64,000 nucleotides of DNA from Caballeronia sordidicola. Lineage in GTDB: Bacteria > Pseudomonadota > Gammaproteobacteria > Burkholderiales > Burkholderiaceae. Positions within the stretch are counted from its first letter, which is position 1. Each line of letters starts with the position of its first letter. The position numbers were made by a program, and so were the translations under genes. Positions 9,913-19,478 of this stretch are shown here, in pieces. A model generated the notes under the pieces. The model ran no database searches and was not told the origin of the DNA. It saw nothing but the letters and a program-made list of their open reading frames with translations. The stretch is from positions 186,001-250,000 of the forward strand of contig NZ_JNFG01000003.1 in NCBI RefSeq assembly GCF_000729995.1. Direction: 5' to 3'.

Positions 9913-12156
9913 ATGAAACAAGAAAACACGAAAACCACGGTCGCGTTGTCACCTGTCGAGGAACTCGACCTCGTTCGCTATCTGGATGTGCTGCTCGCGA
10001 ACCGTCGCGTCATTGGCGTAGTCACCGCTATTACCCTCGCCATCGGCGTGGCGTACGCGGTCATCACACCGCCCGTGTACGAAGCCGACATGCTGATCCA
10101 GGTCGAAGACAACGGTATGAACGCAAGCAGCCTGTTGGGCGACGCATCGTCTCTGTTCGACGTCAAGACGCAGGCTGCAGCGGAACTTGAAATACTGCGC
10201 TCGCGCATGGTGGTCGGGAAGGCGGTGGATTCGCTGCAACTCTATATCGATACTAAACCGAAGTATTTTCCGGTCATCGGTTCATGGATTGCCAGCCGCA
10301 ACAAACACCTCTCCAATCCGGGACTTTTCGGCAAGGGAGGTTACGTATGGGGTGCGGAGTCGCTGCAGATCGCAACCTTCGATGTCCCCAAGTCGATCGA
10401 AGGTGAAACGATCACGCTGACCGTGCTGAACGACGGTAGTTTCCAGCTCGACAACCCTGATCTCGCGCAGCCGATCCGTGGTCACGTTGGTGTTCCTTTG
10501 CAGGTTACGCAGGACGTCGGCACGTTCCGCCTGCTCGTCACCGAACTTCACGCCAAGCCCGGCGCGCAATTCATTCTCGTGCGCAACTCGCAACCCAAGA
10601 CGGTGTCGAGCCTGCAGCAAGATCTGAACATCACGCCTAAAGGGAAGCAAAGCGGGATCATTGGCGCCACGCTCCGTGGGACCGATGCATCGCTGACAGC
10701 AACCATCCTGAATCAGATCGGGCAGGAATACGTGACGCAGAACGTCGAACGCAGGTCGGCGGAAGCACAAAGCTCCCTCTCCTACCTCGAAGGCGAGATG
10801 CCGCGCCTCAAGGCGAAGCTGAGCGCCGCCGAGGATAGCTACAACGCACTTCGCAACAAGAGCGGCACCTTTAATTTGAGTCAGGAAGGCACGGCATATC
10901 TGCAGGAAAGCGTCGCATCAGAGACCGCGTTACTCGCGCTGAAACAGCAGAAGGCTGAGTTGTTGACACGCTTTGCGCCTGGTCATCCGGCATTGCGCGC
11001 ACTCGACAAGCAGATTGACGCTGTGAGCGCAAAAAGCAGCAGCGTATCGACCCGCATGAAGACATTGCCCAACCTCGAACAGAATTCGTTGCGGCTCATG
11101 CGCGATCTTCAGGTCGATAGCGATAACTACGTCAACGTCGTGAATAACGTCGAGCGCCTGAAGCTGGTGAAGGCGGGCAAGGTCGGGACCGTCCGTCAGA
11201 TCGACTTTGCCAATATCCCCGAAGAACCTGTCAAACCGCGTAAGGCAATGGTCCTCGCCCTGGCGGCAATCATCGGCCTGATGCTGGGTGTGGTCGCCGC
11301 ATTTGTTCGCGATGGTCTGTTTGGCGGCGTGACCAACGCGCACGAGATCGAGCAACACACCGGCATGAAAGTGTATGGCACGGTACCGTTCTCTCCCGCG
11401 CAACTGACACACGCCAAGGCTATTCATGCACGTCTTCCGGGCGTGCATCTGCTGGCGGTATCGGGGCCAACCGACGCGCCCATCGAAAGCCTGCGCAGTT
11501 TCCGCACCGCGTTGCAGTTCGGGATGCTCGGAGCCGCGAACAATCGCGTGGTAATCACCGGGCCCACGGCATCCATCGGCAAGTCTTTTGTATCCGCGAA
11601 CCTCGCGGCCGTACTCGCTGCCGCCGGCAAGCGTGTCCTGCTGGTCGATGCAGACTTGCGCAAGGGCTACCTTAACCAGTACTTCGGCAAGCAACGCACG
11701 TCCGGCCTGTCCGATCTGCTGATAGACACCGCGACCATAGACGACGTGGTTCATCGCGACGTAACCGCCGGACTCGACTTCATCGGCACGGGCGTCTTGC
11801 CGCCGAACTCCGCCGACCTTGTGCAGAGCGAGCGCATGGCGCGCCTCTTGGACCAGTTGAGCGAACGATATGACCTGGTGATCGTCGATACACCACCGGT
11901 CCTCGCCGTCTCGGATACCGCCAACATTGCCGCCCATTGCGCGACGGTATTCCTGGTCGGGCGTTTCAAGCGCACGACTATCGGCGAACTGCTTGAAACG
12001 ACGAAGCAACTCGAACAGGCAAACGTAGCTGTCAAAGGCGTGATCTTCAATGGCCTCGACTCCAAGGGTTTGCGTTACGGCTCCAAGTACGGTCAATACC
12101 GCTATGTGGCATATGAGTACGACGCGCCGGGCAAGGGAAAGGGGTCGAAAAAATGA
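9913..12156 (+). CDS. Polysaccharide co-polymerase / tyrosine autokinase (Wzc/BceF type)
   Basis: A 747-residue inner-membrane BY-kinase. A Wzz chain-length domain lies between two membrane segments (about residues 34-52 and 445-463), with a long periplasmic coiled region around 285-400. The cytoplasmic kinase has Walker A GPTASIGKS (about 551), Walker A' VLLVDADLR (574) and Walker B LVIVDTPPV (655). The C-terminus carries a cluster of six tyrosines between residues 718 and 737 (RYGSKYGQYRYVAYEY), the autophosphorylation sites. It overlaps the next gene by 4 bp. Partner of the export lipoprotein and phosphatase encoded before it. Confidence 0.96.
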   Translation: MKQENTKTTVALSPVEELDLVRYLDVLLANRRVIGVVTAITLAIGVAYAVITPPVYEADMLIQVEDNGMNASSLLGDASSLFDVKTQAAAELEILRSRMVVGKAVDSLQLYIDTKPKYFPVIGSWIASRNKHLSNPGLFGKGGYVWGAESLQIATFDVPKSIEGETITLTVLNDGSFQLDNPDLAQPIRGHVGVPLQVTQDVGTFRLLVTELHAKPGAQFILVRNSQPKTVSSLQQDLNITPKGKQSGIIGATLRGTDASLTATILNQIGQEYVTQNVERRSAEAQSSLSYLEGEMPRLKAKLSAAEDSYNALRNKSGTFNLSQEGTAYLQESVASETALLALKQQKAELLTRFAPGHPALRALDKQIDAVSAKSSSVSTRMKTLPNLEQNSLRLMRDLQVDSDNYVNVVNNVERLKLVKAGKVGTVRQIDFANIPEEPVKPRKAMVLALAAIIGLMLGVVAAFVRDGLFGGVTNAHEIEQHTGMKVYGTVPFSPAQLTHAKAIHARLPGVHLLAVSGPTDAPIESLRSFRTALQFGMLGAANNRVVITGPTASIGKSFVSANLAAVLAAAGKRVLLVDADLRKGYLNQYFGKQRTSGLSDLLIDTATIDDVVHRDVTAGLDFIGTGVLPPNSADLVQSERMARLLDQLSERYDLVIVDTPPVLAVSDTANIAAHCATVFLVGRFKRTTIGELLETTKQLEQANVAVKGVIFNGLDSKGLRYGSKYGQYRYVAYEYDAPGKGKGSKK

Positions 12157-13601
12157 CCGCCAGCCTGATACAACGCCGCGAACAGGCTTCCGTACCCATG
12201 CTTCTGCTCGCGGCGGGCGGCATCCTGATTGCGGTCGCCGCGCTGTTTCTCGGCAAGATCACCGGCGTGACCGCCATACTGGCGGCCATTCTGGCTGTGA
12301 GCATTCTCGCGATCCGTCCGCGCAATGAATTGCTGCGTCTGTTCAAGCTCTTCCTGCTCGCGACCTTCTGTGTCCTTCCCGCCTGGCAACTCGCCGCCGG
12401 CGACGAGATCTATCTCAATCTGCTCCCGCAAGACAGTACGGCGGTCATGCTGTGGTTCTTGCTCAGCATTGCCGGGGTCTGGTTTCTGAAGCTCTCGCTG
12501 GACGTCGCGCAGCGTCGTCTGGCGCCGATTGATCCCATCGCCTATGGGCAGACAGGCGTCACGGGACTGGTGTACTTTTTCGCTCTGGCTTCGGTTGCCG
12601 CCATCGTGCTCATCTATGTGAAGCTCGGGGGTTACGCAAATATTGTCGAGCTCTACGACGAAAGACTTCAAAACTCCGTCACCGACTACGACCCGCTCGG
12701 CGGCCTCGGCATGGTCCAGGCGCTCGCGAACACTGCGCCGCTCTGGATCTTTGTATGCCTGACGCTGCGCCCGCGCTGCAGCAAGCTGATGACAGTATTC
12801 GCATTCGCCCAGTTGGGTGTACTCGGCTGGTTGTCTTCAGGTGTGTTCGGAAATCGCCAGGGCATCATATTCGTCTACCTGTTTGCAGCATTGCTCTATC
12901 ACTTCCTGATCGCACCCGTTAGCCGCCGTGCGGCGAAAACCTCGGCCGTTTTGCTGGCGGTAATCGCATTGGCCCTGATGCCGTTGAAGTTTGGCGTCGA
13001 TTATTCCGACCTGGGTGAACTGACCGAACGATTCGCGGATCAACGCGCGCTCGAACTCAGCATGGGCCCGGTCAGCTTCTTCCTGTTTCGCGATCTTTCA
13101 CGCTTCGACGTACAAGCGCAAACAATCGAAACGGTGATGAAGACCTCCTACGATTTGCCTATGGGACGAAGCTTCGCGGGAGCCACCGCCTCGATCGTGC
13201 CGAAAGCGATATGGGATGACCGTCCCGCCACATTCGCTCAGGAAAAAAGCGACATTGTGAGCGACGTCCAGTCATCCGGCGGTGACGAAACCACGCTTTT
13301 GTTCGGCATGCCCGGTGAATTTCTGGCGAACTTCGGCTTGATCGGCTACGTGCTTGCCTTCGTATTTCCTGCATTGTTGTTAGTCGCTGTCAACGCGTTA
13401 AGCGACTCGCGTCACCGAAAATGGCTGCCGATGAAAATAGTCCTGATGCCGCTGCCATTCCTGTTCTTTCTGTTTGATTCCAACGTCATCGCTTATTACG
13501 TCGTGCGCTGGATCGTCTTGTTCGCGCTGCCGATGGCCTTGGTGTTGAGGTTCTCCGAGCGAGGCCAAGACACCGTCGCCTTCGGAGGGCGCATGTCATG
13601 A
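12153..13601 (+). CDS. Polytopic membrane protein, probable Wzy-type polysaccharide polymerase
   Basis: A 482-residue protein with about ten or more membrane segments. No strong motif can be named, which is usual for Wzy polymerases. A large soluble loop around residues 310-390 (FDVQAQTIETVMKTSYDLPM, PKAIWDDRP) resembles the extracytoplasmic loop of O-antigen/oligosaccharide repeat polymerases. Start ATG overlaps the stop of the kinase gene (ATGA) and its own end overlaps the next gene by 4 bp. The polymerase assignment rests on topology and on the operon otherwise lacking a polymerase. Confidence 0.75.
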   Translation: MTASLIQRREQASVPMLLLAAGGILIAVAALFLGKITGVTAILAAILAVSILAIRPRNELLRLFKLFLLATFCVLPAWQLAAGDEIYLNLLPQDSTAVMLWFLLSIAGVWFLKLSLDVAQRRLAPIDPIAYGQTGVTGLVYFFALASVAAIVLIYVKLGGYANIVELYDERLQNSVTDYDPLGGLGMVQALANTAPLWIFVCLTLRPRCSKLMTVFAFAQLGVLGWLSSGVFGNRQGIIFVYLFAALLYHFLIAPVSRRAAKTSAVLLAVIALALMPLKFGVDYSDLGELTERFADQRALELSMGPVSFFLFRDLSRFDVQAQTIETVMKTSYDLPMGRSFAGATASIVPKAIWDDRPATFAQEKSDIVSDVQSSGGDETTLLFGMPGEFLANFGLIGYVLAFVFPALLLVAVNALSDSRHRKWLPMKIVLMPLPFLFFLFDSNVIAYYVVRWIVLFALPMALVLRFSERGQDTVAFGGRMS

Positions 13602-14665
13602 AAATCGTTCATGTAGTTGAAACGTGGACCGGCGGCATTGCAACTTATGTGCAGACGCTGGCTATCAAGCAACGTGATCTTGGCCACCACGTAACGCTTC
13701 TTTGCGACTTGGGAAAATTAGAGGATGGTTTGCATATCGAGGGCGTGGACATAGTCCATTATCGATCGAGCCGCAACCCTGCCAGATTCTGGTCGATCTC
13801 GCGACGCCTGCAACGCTGCATAGCGTCGTTGTATGCCAATGTTGTCCACTGCCATAGTTCGTTTCCAGGCATGTATGTGCGGATGAGAAACCATGCGGGC
13901 GTCAGGATCATCTATACGCCACATGCATGGTCGTTCCTCAAGACGGACGTGACGACACCGGCCAAGTGGGGGTATGGTCTCGTCGAACGCATGCTCGCGC
14001 GACGCTGCGACCAGATTCTCTGCATGTCGTTTGACGAACTGCGCGCCGCGCGCAGATATCGGATTCCGGCTGAGAAGATCGAGTTCATCTATACCGGCAT
14101 TGCTTCCGACGAATATGTCTATGCCCCGAAGCAAAGAGGTGAAACCAATTCGATCAAAGTGGGATATTTCGGACGCCTTGATTATCAAAAAGGCTTTGAT
14201 GTGGTTCTTGAAGCATTACCGTTGCTTGATGCAAGCCTCGAGCTTCATGCATACGGCGCGGCGGTGCGCGGCGGAATCGACGCTAACAACAACGCAAGTG
14301 ACGACACCCGCATTACGTATCACGGCTGGCTCAACGCCGCAGGTATCCGGCGCGCGATGCAGGAGATGGATGTGGTCGTGGTGCCCTCGCGCTGGGAAGG
14401 GCTTGCGCTCGTCCCTATTGAAGCCATGCGGGCGGGAAAGGTCATTGTTGTATCCGGAGAAAGCTCGTTGCCTGAGCAGGTCATCCATGGTTACAACGGC
14501 GTCATCCTCCGCGAACTGAGTGGCCATTGCCTGGCCGACAACCTCAACCGGCTGACGCTGGATGAGTGCCGGCGCATGGGCACAAACGCACGTCACGTCT
14601 TCGAAAGTACGTTTCAGATTGATCGTTTCCTCAACACCCTGATGAGTTGCTATGAACGCCCCTGA
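13598..14665 (+). CDS. Family 4-type glycosyltransferase
   Basis: A 355-residue GT-B glycosyltransferase. The N-terminus MKIVHVVETWTGGIATYVQTL has the glycine loop of the acceptor domain. The C-terminal Rossmann half starts near KVGYFGRLDYQKGFDVVLEA and contains the E-X7-E donor motif in SRWEGLALVPIEAMRAGKV. It probably adds a retaining linkage to the lipid-linked repeat unit at the cytoplasmic face; the sugar cannot be predicted. Overlaps neighbours by 4 bp (upstream) and 14 bp (downstream). Confidence 0.9.
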   Translation: MKIVHVVETWTGGIATYVQTLAIKQRDLGHHVTLLCDLGKLEDGLHIEGVDIVHYRSSRNPARFWSISRRLQRCIASLYANVVHCHSSFPGMYVRMRNHAGVRIIYTPHAWSFLKTDVTTPAKWGYGLVERMLARRCDQILCMSFDELRAARRYRIPAEKIEFIYTGIASDEYVYAPKQRGETNSIKVGYFGRLDYQKGFDVVLEALPLLDASLELHAYGAAVRGGIDANNNASDDTRITYHGWLNAAGIRRAMQEMDVVVVPSRWEGLALVPIEAMRAGKVIVVSGESSLPEQVIHGYNGVILRELSGHCLADNLNRLTLDECRRMGTNARHVFESTFQIDRFLNTLMSCYERP

Positions 14666-15743
14666 GTACTATCTGCTGCACGCCTATAGCTCGCACAACA
14701 GCGGCGACGGACTGCTGGTCAAACTGAGCCTGAAGGCGATCCGCGCTGCGGGCGTGACCCGGACAATCACGGTGGTGTGTCTGGACAAGGCTTCATTCGC
14801 AGGCTATCTGAACGACCCGAGTATCAAGCTGGTATCTCTGGGCGAGTTCTTGTGGTCCAGGATTCGCAACGCATTCTCACGCCGCCGGAGTGTCTATTTT
14901 GGCGTGGGCGGCGGCTACCTGCGCGCATCGAGCAAGTCAGAAGGCTGGAAGTCGTTCATTGCGCATGGTAGCCAGATTTTCATGTCTAGCATCGGCGGCC
15001 GTAGCCTCCGAATTTATTTCCCTCAAAGCGTGGGACCGTTCGATACGCGTCCCGGCAAAATGCTGGCTTCGCTGGTGCGCCGCCATGTCGAACGTATTTT
15101 CCTGCGCGACGACAAGAGCGTGACCGAACTCGCACACCCCGGTGCAACCCGAACAGGCGACCTCGTAGTCCTGGAAATTGCCAGGGAAGCGATGGAGGGT
15201 ACGCTAAGACGCCCCGCCGCTGTCGCACCGCAGGTCTACCTGGTCTTTCGCGACCTGCAGGGTAAGCCGTATCGCGATGCTTATCTGCAACGCATCCGCG
15301 CGCTCATGGCGCTTCTTCCCGATGCAAAGCTGGCCGTCCAGGCGCGCGGCCGCGGCAATAGCGACGACGTGTTCTATCGCGAGCATCTCGGTGTGAACGA
15401 CGCGGTGCTGCTCAAGGACGTGCTTGCCGAGGGCAACGCAATAGTCGTCTCAGTGCGGCTGCACGGGAGCCTGGAGAGCATTCTGGCCGGCGTGCCAAGC
15501 GTGCATCTGGCCTATGAGCGCAAAGGCCGTGCCGCGTTCGCCGATCTTGGCCTGGATGACTTCGCGTTTCATGCGAGCGACTTCGACCCGCAAGCTGTCG
15601 CTGATGCAGTGCAATCCATTGTGCTCGATGAGGAGCAGTACTGGTCGCGTGTCGAGCGCAGTGCGCAGCACAGTCATCAGTCTTTTGTGGAGGCCATCAA
15701 ACATGAACTGCGAGCGTTCGATCACGCTGATCATGGACGGTAA
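14652..15743 (+). CDS. Polysaccharide pyruvyl transferase family protein
   Basis: A 363-residue member of the family that transfers a pyruvyl ketal from phosphoenolpyruvate to a sugar of a glycan. The N-terminal loop HAYSSHNSGDGLLVKLSLKA matches the family's N-x-GD start, with FGVGGGYLRA, FPQSVGPFD and a C-terminal SVRLHGSLESILAGVPSVHL motif that carries the conserved RxH. Pyruvate would give the exopolysaccharide negative charge. It overlaps the preceding glycosyltransferase by 14 bp and the following one by 41 bp. Confidence 0.9.
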   Translation: MNAPEYYLLHAYSSHNSGDGLLVKLSLKAIRAAGVTRTITVVCLDKASFAGYLNDPSIKLVSLGEFLWSRIRNAFSRRRSVYFGVGGGYLRASSKSEGWKSFIAHGSQIFMSSIGGRSLRIYFPQSVGPFDTRPGKMLASLVRRHVERIFLRDDKSVTELAHPGATRTGDLVVLEIAREAMEGTLRRPAAVAPQVYLVFRDLQGKPYRDAYLQRIRALMALLPDAKLAVQARGRGNSDDVFYREHLGVNDAVLLKDVLAEGNAIVVSVRLHGSLESILAGVPSVHLAYERKGRAAFADLGLDDFAFHASDFDPQAVADAVQSIVLDEEQYWSRVERSAQHSHQSFVEAIKHELRAFDHADHGR

Positions 15744-16884
15744 CTTCCGCCGCGTAGGCAGTCAGATCATCAGCCCACATATGGGCTATGCACGTTTTGG
15801 CGCGCGTTTTTCTGAAAGCTTCGACGACGTCGTCATCGTCGCACGTTCGTTTCCTGCCGCTGAAGCGATTGGAGAAAGCGTCGTGGGTGAACGGGTTTCC
15901 TTCGTAGACCTGGGTGCTAACCGCGGCGCGTCGGGACTCGTCAAGAGCTTGCCGCGTTTGCTGATTCGGCTTTACCGTGAAATCTCGGCGGCATCGATTG
16001 TGCTGATCCGGTTCCCCGGCAATATCGCGTCACTTGCCCTACTGCTGTGCCTGATAAGCGGCAAGCGCTTCTCGGTTGAAGTGGTCGCCGATCCCGCCGA
16101 TTATTTCAGCGCGGCGGCATCGAAGCATCCATTGCGTTCGATTGCGGGATTCGTTCATCGCTGGACCACGCGCCTTGCGGCAAGGCGTGCGGTCACCGTT
16201 CGCTACGTCACGCGCGACTATTTGCAAATTCGCTACCCCGCGCAGAGCCCGGACAAGATGTTCGGTTTCAGCGATGTCCATCTTCGCGACTCATTATTTC
16301 AGACATCCGGCGTGCGCACTGCGGCGCCCGATGGGCACCTGCGAATCATCAACACCGCCATGATGCACAACCACAGCAAAGGCCATCTGGTCCTGCTTGA
16401 GGCCATGGCAGAGCTACGTCGTCGAGCCGTCGATTGTTCTCTGACCTTGATCGGCGACGGCGCGCGGCGCACTGAGTTCGAAGCGCAGGCGGCGAGGCTC
16501 GGGGTCTCCGATAACGTACGTTTCCTGGGGCTTATCGATGCGGACAGCGTAGCCGCTCATGTCGCGCAACATGACTTGTTCGTGCTGCCCTCTTATCAGG
16601 AAGGTATGCCGCGCGCCATGCTGGAAGCAATGGCTGCCGGCACGCCGGTCATTGCGTCAAACGTCGGGGGCATTTCTGAAGTGTTGTGCGAGACAAGCAT
16701 GGTGCCTGCGGGCGATGTCATCGCGTTGGCAACGCGCATCGAAACACTGGCCCGCGACAGGACGCTGCTGGCTACGCGCGCTGAAACTGATCGCGAGGCG
16801 ACGCGACCCTTTGGCTACTCGGCGTTGCAATCGCGCTATCGCGCGTATTGCGCGGCGCTCGCCCGGGCTCATCTTCATGCGTAA
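15703..16884 (+). CDS. Family 4-type glycosyltransferase
   Basis: A 393-residue GT-B enzyme. The start at 15703 is chosen because GTGGAGG lies 8-9 bases before it; the open frame runs back to 15514, but that stretch is the shifted frame of the pyruvyl transferase gene. The C-terminal donor domain shows INTAMMHNHSKGHLVLLEAM, LIGDGARR, VRFLGLIDADSVAAHVA and the E-X7-E motif SYQEGMPRAMLEAMAAGTP. The N-terminal half has weaker similarity to known families. Second glycosyltransferase of the operon, overlapping the flippase gene by 8 bp. Confidence 0.9.
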   Translation: MNCERSITLIMDGNFRRVGSQIISPHMGYARFGARFSESFDDVVIVARSFPAAEAIGESVVGERVSFVDLGANRGASGLVKSLPRLLIRLYREISAASIVLIRFPGNIASLALLLCLISGKRFSVEVVADPADYFSAAASKHPLRSIAGFVHRWTTRLAARRAVTVRYVTRDYLQIRYPAQSPDKMFGFSDVHLRDSLFQTSGVRTAAPDGHLRIINTAMMHNHSKGHLVLLEAMAELRRRAVDCSLTLIGDGARRTEFEAQAARLGVSDNVRFLGLIDADSVAAHVAQHDLFVLPSYQEGMPRAMLEAMAAGTPVIASNVGGISEVLCETSMVPAGDVIALATRIETLARDRTLLATRAETDREATRPFGYSALQSRYRAYCAALARAHLHA

Positions 16885-18109
16885 GGATCTGGTGTACGTC
16901 ACGCTCGGCTCCGCGCTGCCCGCCATCAGCAACTTCTTCGCGGTCGTGTTCGCGCTGAGATATCTCGATGCCGCGTGGCTAGGCCGTTCGTACGCGCTGC
17001 TGGCGTTGTTCTTCGTGTCGATAGATGTGTTCAACTTCGGATCCGCACGGCTTTATAGCGTCGCAAAAATTAGTGATCGCTTCTCGAGCTTGCTGTTCCT
17101 GGATGCGCTCAGTGCGACCGGTTCCACGCTGTTTTTTATCGTGGCGACAAGCATTCTGTCGCGTTACGGTGCCATTGCGATGCCGCATCTTTTGCCCGCA
17201 CTCGTGACGGCTCCGGTGGGATACGCGATGTCCCATTTTGCGCTCGGCTATTTGCGTCTCAATGGCGGCAATGGTGCAATATGCGCGGTCTCAACGGTGT
17301 CCGCGCTCAGCCGTTGCGCGGTGGTCTGGCTTGTCGCCAGGAATGCGTCCTGGTCGCCGTATCTTCCCGACCTGCTGCTGATGATCGAGGGTTCGTACGG
17401 GGCCATGCTGCTAGGCACTTATCTGGTTTTACGCCGACGCGATAAAGTCAGTCAGCGCAGCACTTCCGGATTAGCCGCAATCCCGCAACTGGCTAAACTT
17501 GGCGGCAAGGAACTGATCAGCAGCTGGTATTCGAATGCGATCTTCTCGGGAGCGAAACACCTCGATGTCATCATCGCGGTGATGCTTCTCGGGCCTGCAG
17601 GGGCCGCGCTGTATCGCGGGGCGAAAAGCGTGCATAACCTCGCGTTCAATCTAGGGCAAGCGCTCGCGCTTGTCGTCCATTCGCGCATGCGGGGATGGTT
17701 TTTAACGTCGGCGAAACGCCTTTCTGTTTCGTTGGGCTTCGCGCTTGGCGCGTCAGCGTTTGCCTTGCTCGCCCTGGCGACGCTCTGCGCCTACAAAATA
17801 AGGCTATTCCCCACGGCGAGTCTTGGCGCACCCTCGATTCAATGGTTGTTTCTCTTGCTGATCTTCACGGGCGCCGCGCTTATGTTCGCCTGCCGGATCA
17901 CCTCTCTGATGGTGTTCTCAATCAGCAAGAGATCGTTCCTCATCCTCTCGACCATGGAGGTCGCCGCCTCGCTCTCGCTGCTTTCGGCACTCTGTGTCGC
18001 CTTCGGCGTGGTGGGTGCCGCGTTGTCCGTCGCAGTGTCGTGCGGGTGTGTGCTGGCTTCGTCGTTGATGGTTGTGCGGCGTTCGTTCGGCATTCAGGCT
18101 GCGCGCTAA
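16877..18109 (+). CDS. Probable repeat-unit flippase (Wzx-like polytopic protein)
   Basis: A 410-residue integral membrane protein with about 10-12 hydrophobic segments, starting MRKDLVYVTLGSALPAISNF, the usual beginning of Wzx/MOP-type flippases. It would move the undecaprenyl-linked repeat unit across the inner membrane. ATG 16877 is taken as the start since it begins the first membrane helix and overlaps the previous gene by 8 bp; the open frame further upstream is the shadow of the glycosyltransferase. Last gene of the EPS operon; it converges with the sox-associated operon with one base between stops. Confidence 0.82.
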   Translation: MRKDLVYVTLGSALPAISNFFAVVFALRYLDAAWLGRSYALLALFFVSIDVFNFGSARLYSVAKISDRFSSLLFLDALSATGSTLFFIVATSILSRYGAIAMPHLLPALVTAPVGYAMSHFALGYLRLNGGNGAICAVSTVSALSRCAVVWLVARNASWSPYLPDLLLMIEGSYGAMLLGTYLVLRRRDKVSQRSTSGLAAIPQLAKLGGKELISSWYSNAIFSGAKHLDVIIAVMLLGPAGAALYRGAKSVHNLAFNLGQALALVVHSRMRGWFLTSAKRLSVSLGFALGASAFALLALATLCAYKIRLFPTASLGAPSIQWLFLLLIFTGAALMFACRITSLMVFSISKRSFLILSTMEVAASLSLLSALCVAFGVVGAALSVAVSCGCVLASSLMVVRRSFGIQAAR

Positions 18110-18110
18110 A

Positions 18111-18374
18111 TCAACTCTCGAACCGCGCACGCGCGGCCATCGCTATGCGCGCGATCGTCTCGGTGCTCAAGCGTTCTGCCACCTTGTGAACATACTCATG
18201 ATGACGCGGCTCGAGCGGCGCACCGAGATACTGGGCATGCAGATAACGGATCAACGCAATCCGCCGATGCCCGAGCGCAAGGCTGCGATCGAGCAACGCG
18301 AGCGCCGCATGAGGATCATGCTGCTCGCACGCAAGCTGCGAAAGTCCGGCGGTTTGAACGCGCGTCGACGTCAT
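18111..18374 (-). CDS. Small helical protein after the FolB homologue
   Basis: An 87-residue protein, last in the sox-folB gene string. The start at 18374 (MTSTRVQTAG) lies 7 bp after the folB stop; an in-frame ATG at 18419 would overlap folB by 38 bp. It contains ACEQHDPHAALALLDRSLALGHRRIALIRYLHAQYLGAP, which reads like a helical hairpin similar to tetratricopeptide repeats. No catalytic motif or membrane segment. Translational coupling to folB is likely. Function unknown. Confidence 0.6.
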   Translation of the reverse strand: MTSTRVQTAGLSQLACEQHDPHAALALLDRSLALGHRRIALIRYLHAQYLGAPLEPRHHEYVHKVAERLSTETIARIAMAARARFES

Positions 18375-18381
18375 GGCCGTT

Positions 18382-18831
18382 TCAGCCCACTGCCGCCGCA
18401 TGTAAAGCGGCCGACGCACGCCAAGCGTCGAAATCCGCGCGATGCCAATCGAGTTCGACGCCCACGCGTCGCGTGCCTTCGCGAATCTTCGGTTTGTACA
18501 GCAGCAACGTCAGCGCATCGAGTGCGGGCCATTGGGTGAACGATAGCGCAGCTATTTCCACCGCCAGCGTTTCAAGCAAGCGCGTATGCGGCTTGCTCTC
18601 CAGATGGTCCGACACCCGGGCGCACCAGGACTCGTAATCAATCAGCTCGTGCGCGTTCTCCTCGGCCGGCACACCTCGATAGTGCAGGCTCGCATCTATG
18701 GCAACAGGCTGCGGCGCCAGATATTCCTGAGGATGCAGGCCGATACGCGTCGGCACCACGAGCTCATCGACAACGATGCGCCAGCCTCCGCCGCCCGGGC
18801 TTAATGTTCCGAGTGGTTCGTAGGGTTTCAC
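18382..18831 (-). CDS. folB: FolB-like dihydroneopterin aldolase linked to sarcosine oxidase
   Basis: A 149-residue tunnelling-fold protein. Features of dihydroneopterin aldolase are kept: VVPTRIGLHPQEYLAPQPVAID (the Glu after IG), LIDYESW, RLLETLAVEIA and the catalytic-type Lys in LLLYKPKIREGTRRVGVEL. FolB makes 6-hydroxymethyl-dihydropterin for folate synthesis. The start is GTG, overlapping the soxG stop by 4 bp, so it is translated with the sarcosine oxidase operon. Heterotetrameric sarcosine oxidase uses tetrahydrofolate as methyl acceptor, which explains the linkage. This is likely a second, catabolism-dedicated copy, since the usual biosynthetic folB sits elsewhere (inference). Confidence 0.85.
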   Translation of the reverse strand: MKPYEPLGTLSPGGGGWRIVVDELVVPTRIGLHPQEYLAPQPVAIDASLHYRGVPAEENAHELIDYESWCARVSDHLESKPHTRLLETLAVEIAALSFTQWPALDALTLLLYKPKIREGTRRVGVELDWHRADFDAWRASAALHAAAVG

Positions 18832-19478
18832 GACATCAGCGGCTCGGCCGCATCGAGCATCATCTTCACGAAGTAGTCCGCAAAACTGCGGCGGATCACG
18901 AGGTCGAAGCTGTCGTCACCGGTCGGTAGCACCGTGACGGAGGCCTTGAAGTAGTGGCTCTGCGCGCATTGGCCAACGCCGAACAAACCCGGATGCAGAT
19001 CGAGCGGACAACCGCGCGCGAGTATATCACGCGTACGCGTACCGCTGATTTCGAGCACGGTGTAACCGCTGCCGATATCGACGGCGGCCGCGAACAATCC
19101 CTTGAACGCCTCGCGTAATCTGGCCTCCATTGGCGCAGGCTGCGTCGCGGAATGCGCAGCCGTCGAACGCACGAGCCACTCGTCCGGGCCGAGCCACATC
19201 AGGTCGTAGCCATTGCCCGTTGCCGTCGTATTCGCCTTCTCGGGTGGCTTGCAACCAATCACGCTTTCCACCGCCGCAACAAACGCGGCGTCGCGCAGAT
19301 CCCCACGCACGTTGACCAGTTCGAGGAACGGCCGCTCGACGAGACGAAACGCCTTCGATGCGCTCGCCTGATGTTTTTTCAGCAGACCATCCACACCTAC
19401 GAGCGGCGACTCCTGCCATACGCCCTGCCCGATTGCGCGATCCACGACCGTCTGGTTGCTTCTGTTTTCATTCCACAT
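18828..19478 (-). CDS. soxG: Sarcosine oxidase gamma subunit
   Basis: A 216-residue SoxG-family protein. Recognisable parts are FRLVERPFLELVNVRGD, LMWLGPDEWLV, AVDIGSGYTVLEISG and LARGCPLDLHPGLFGVGQCAQSHYFKASV, which resemble the folate-binding fold of aminomethyltransferases. It is a subunit of the heterotetrameric enzyme converting sarcosine, oxygen and THF to glycine, methylene-THF and hydrogen peroxide. It overlaps soxA by 11 bp and the folB homologue by 4 bp. Confidence 0.92.
   Translation of the reverse strand: MWNENRSNQTVVDRAIGQGVWQESPLVGVDGLLKKHQASASKAFRLVERPFLELVNVRGDLRDAAFVAAVESVIGCKPPEKANTTATGNGYDLMWLGPDEWLVRSTAAHSATQPAPMEARLREAFKGLFAAAVDIGSGYTVLEISGTRTRDILARGCPLDLHPGLFGVGQCAQSHYFKASVTVLPTGDDSFDLVIRRSFADYFVKMMLDAAEPLMS

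Noticed and set aside
10930..12096. A 388-codon minus-strand frame opposite the tyrosine autokinase
   Set aside because: The plus-strand kinase has all expected motifs, and the antisense frame has none.
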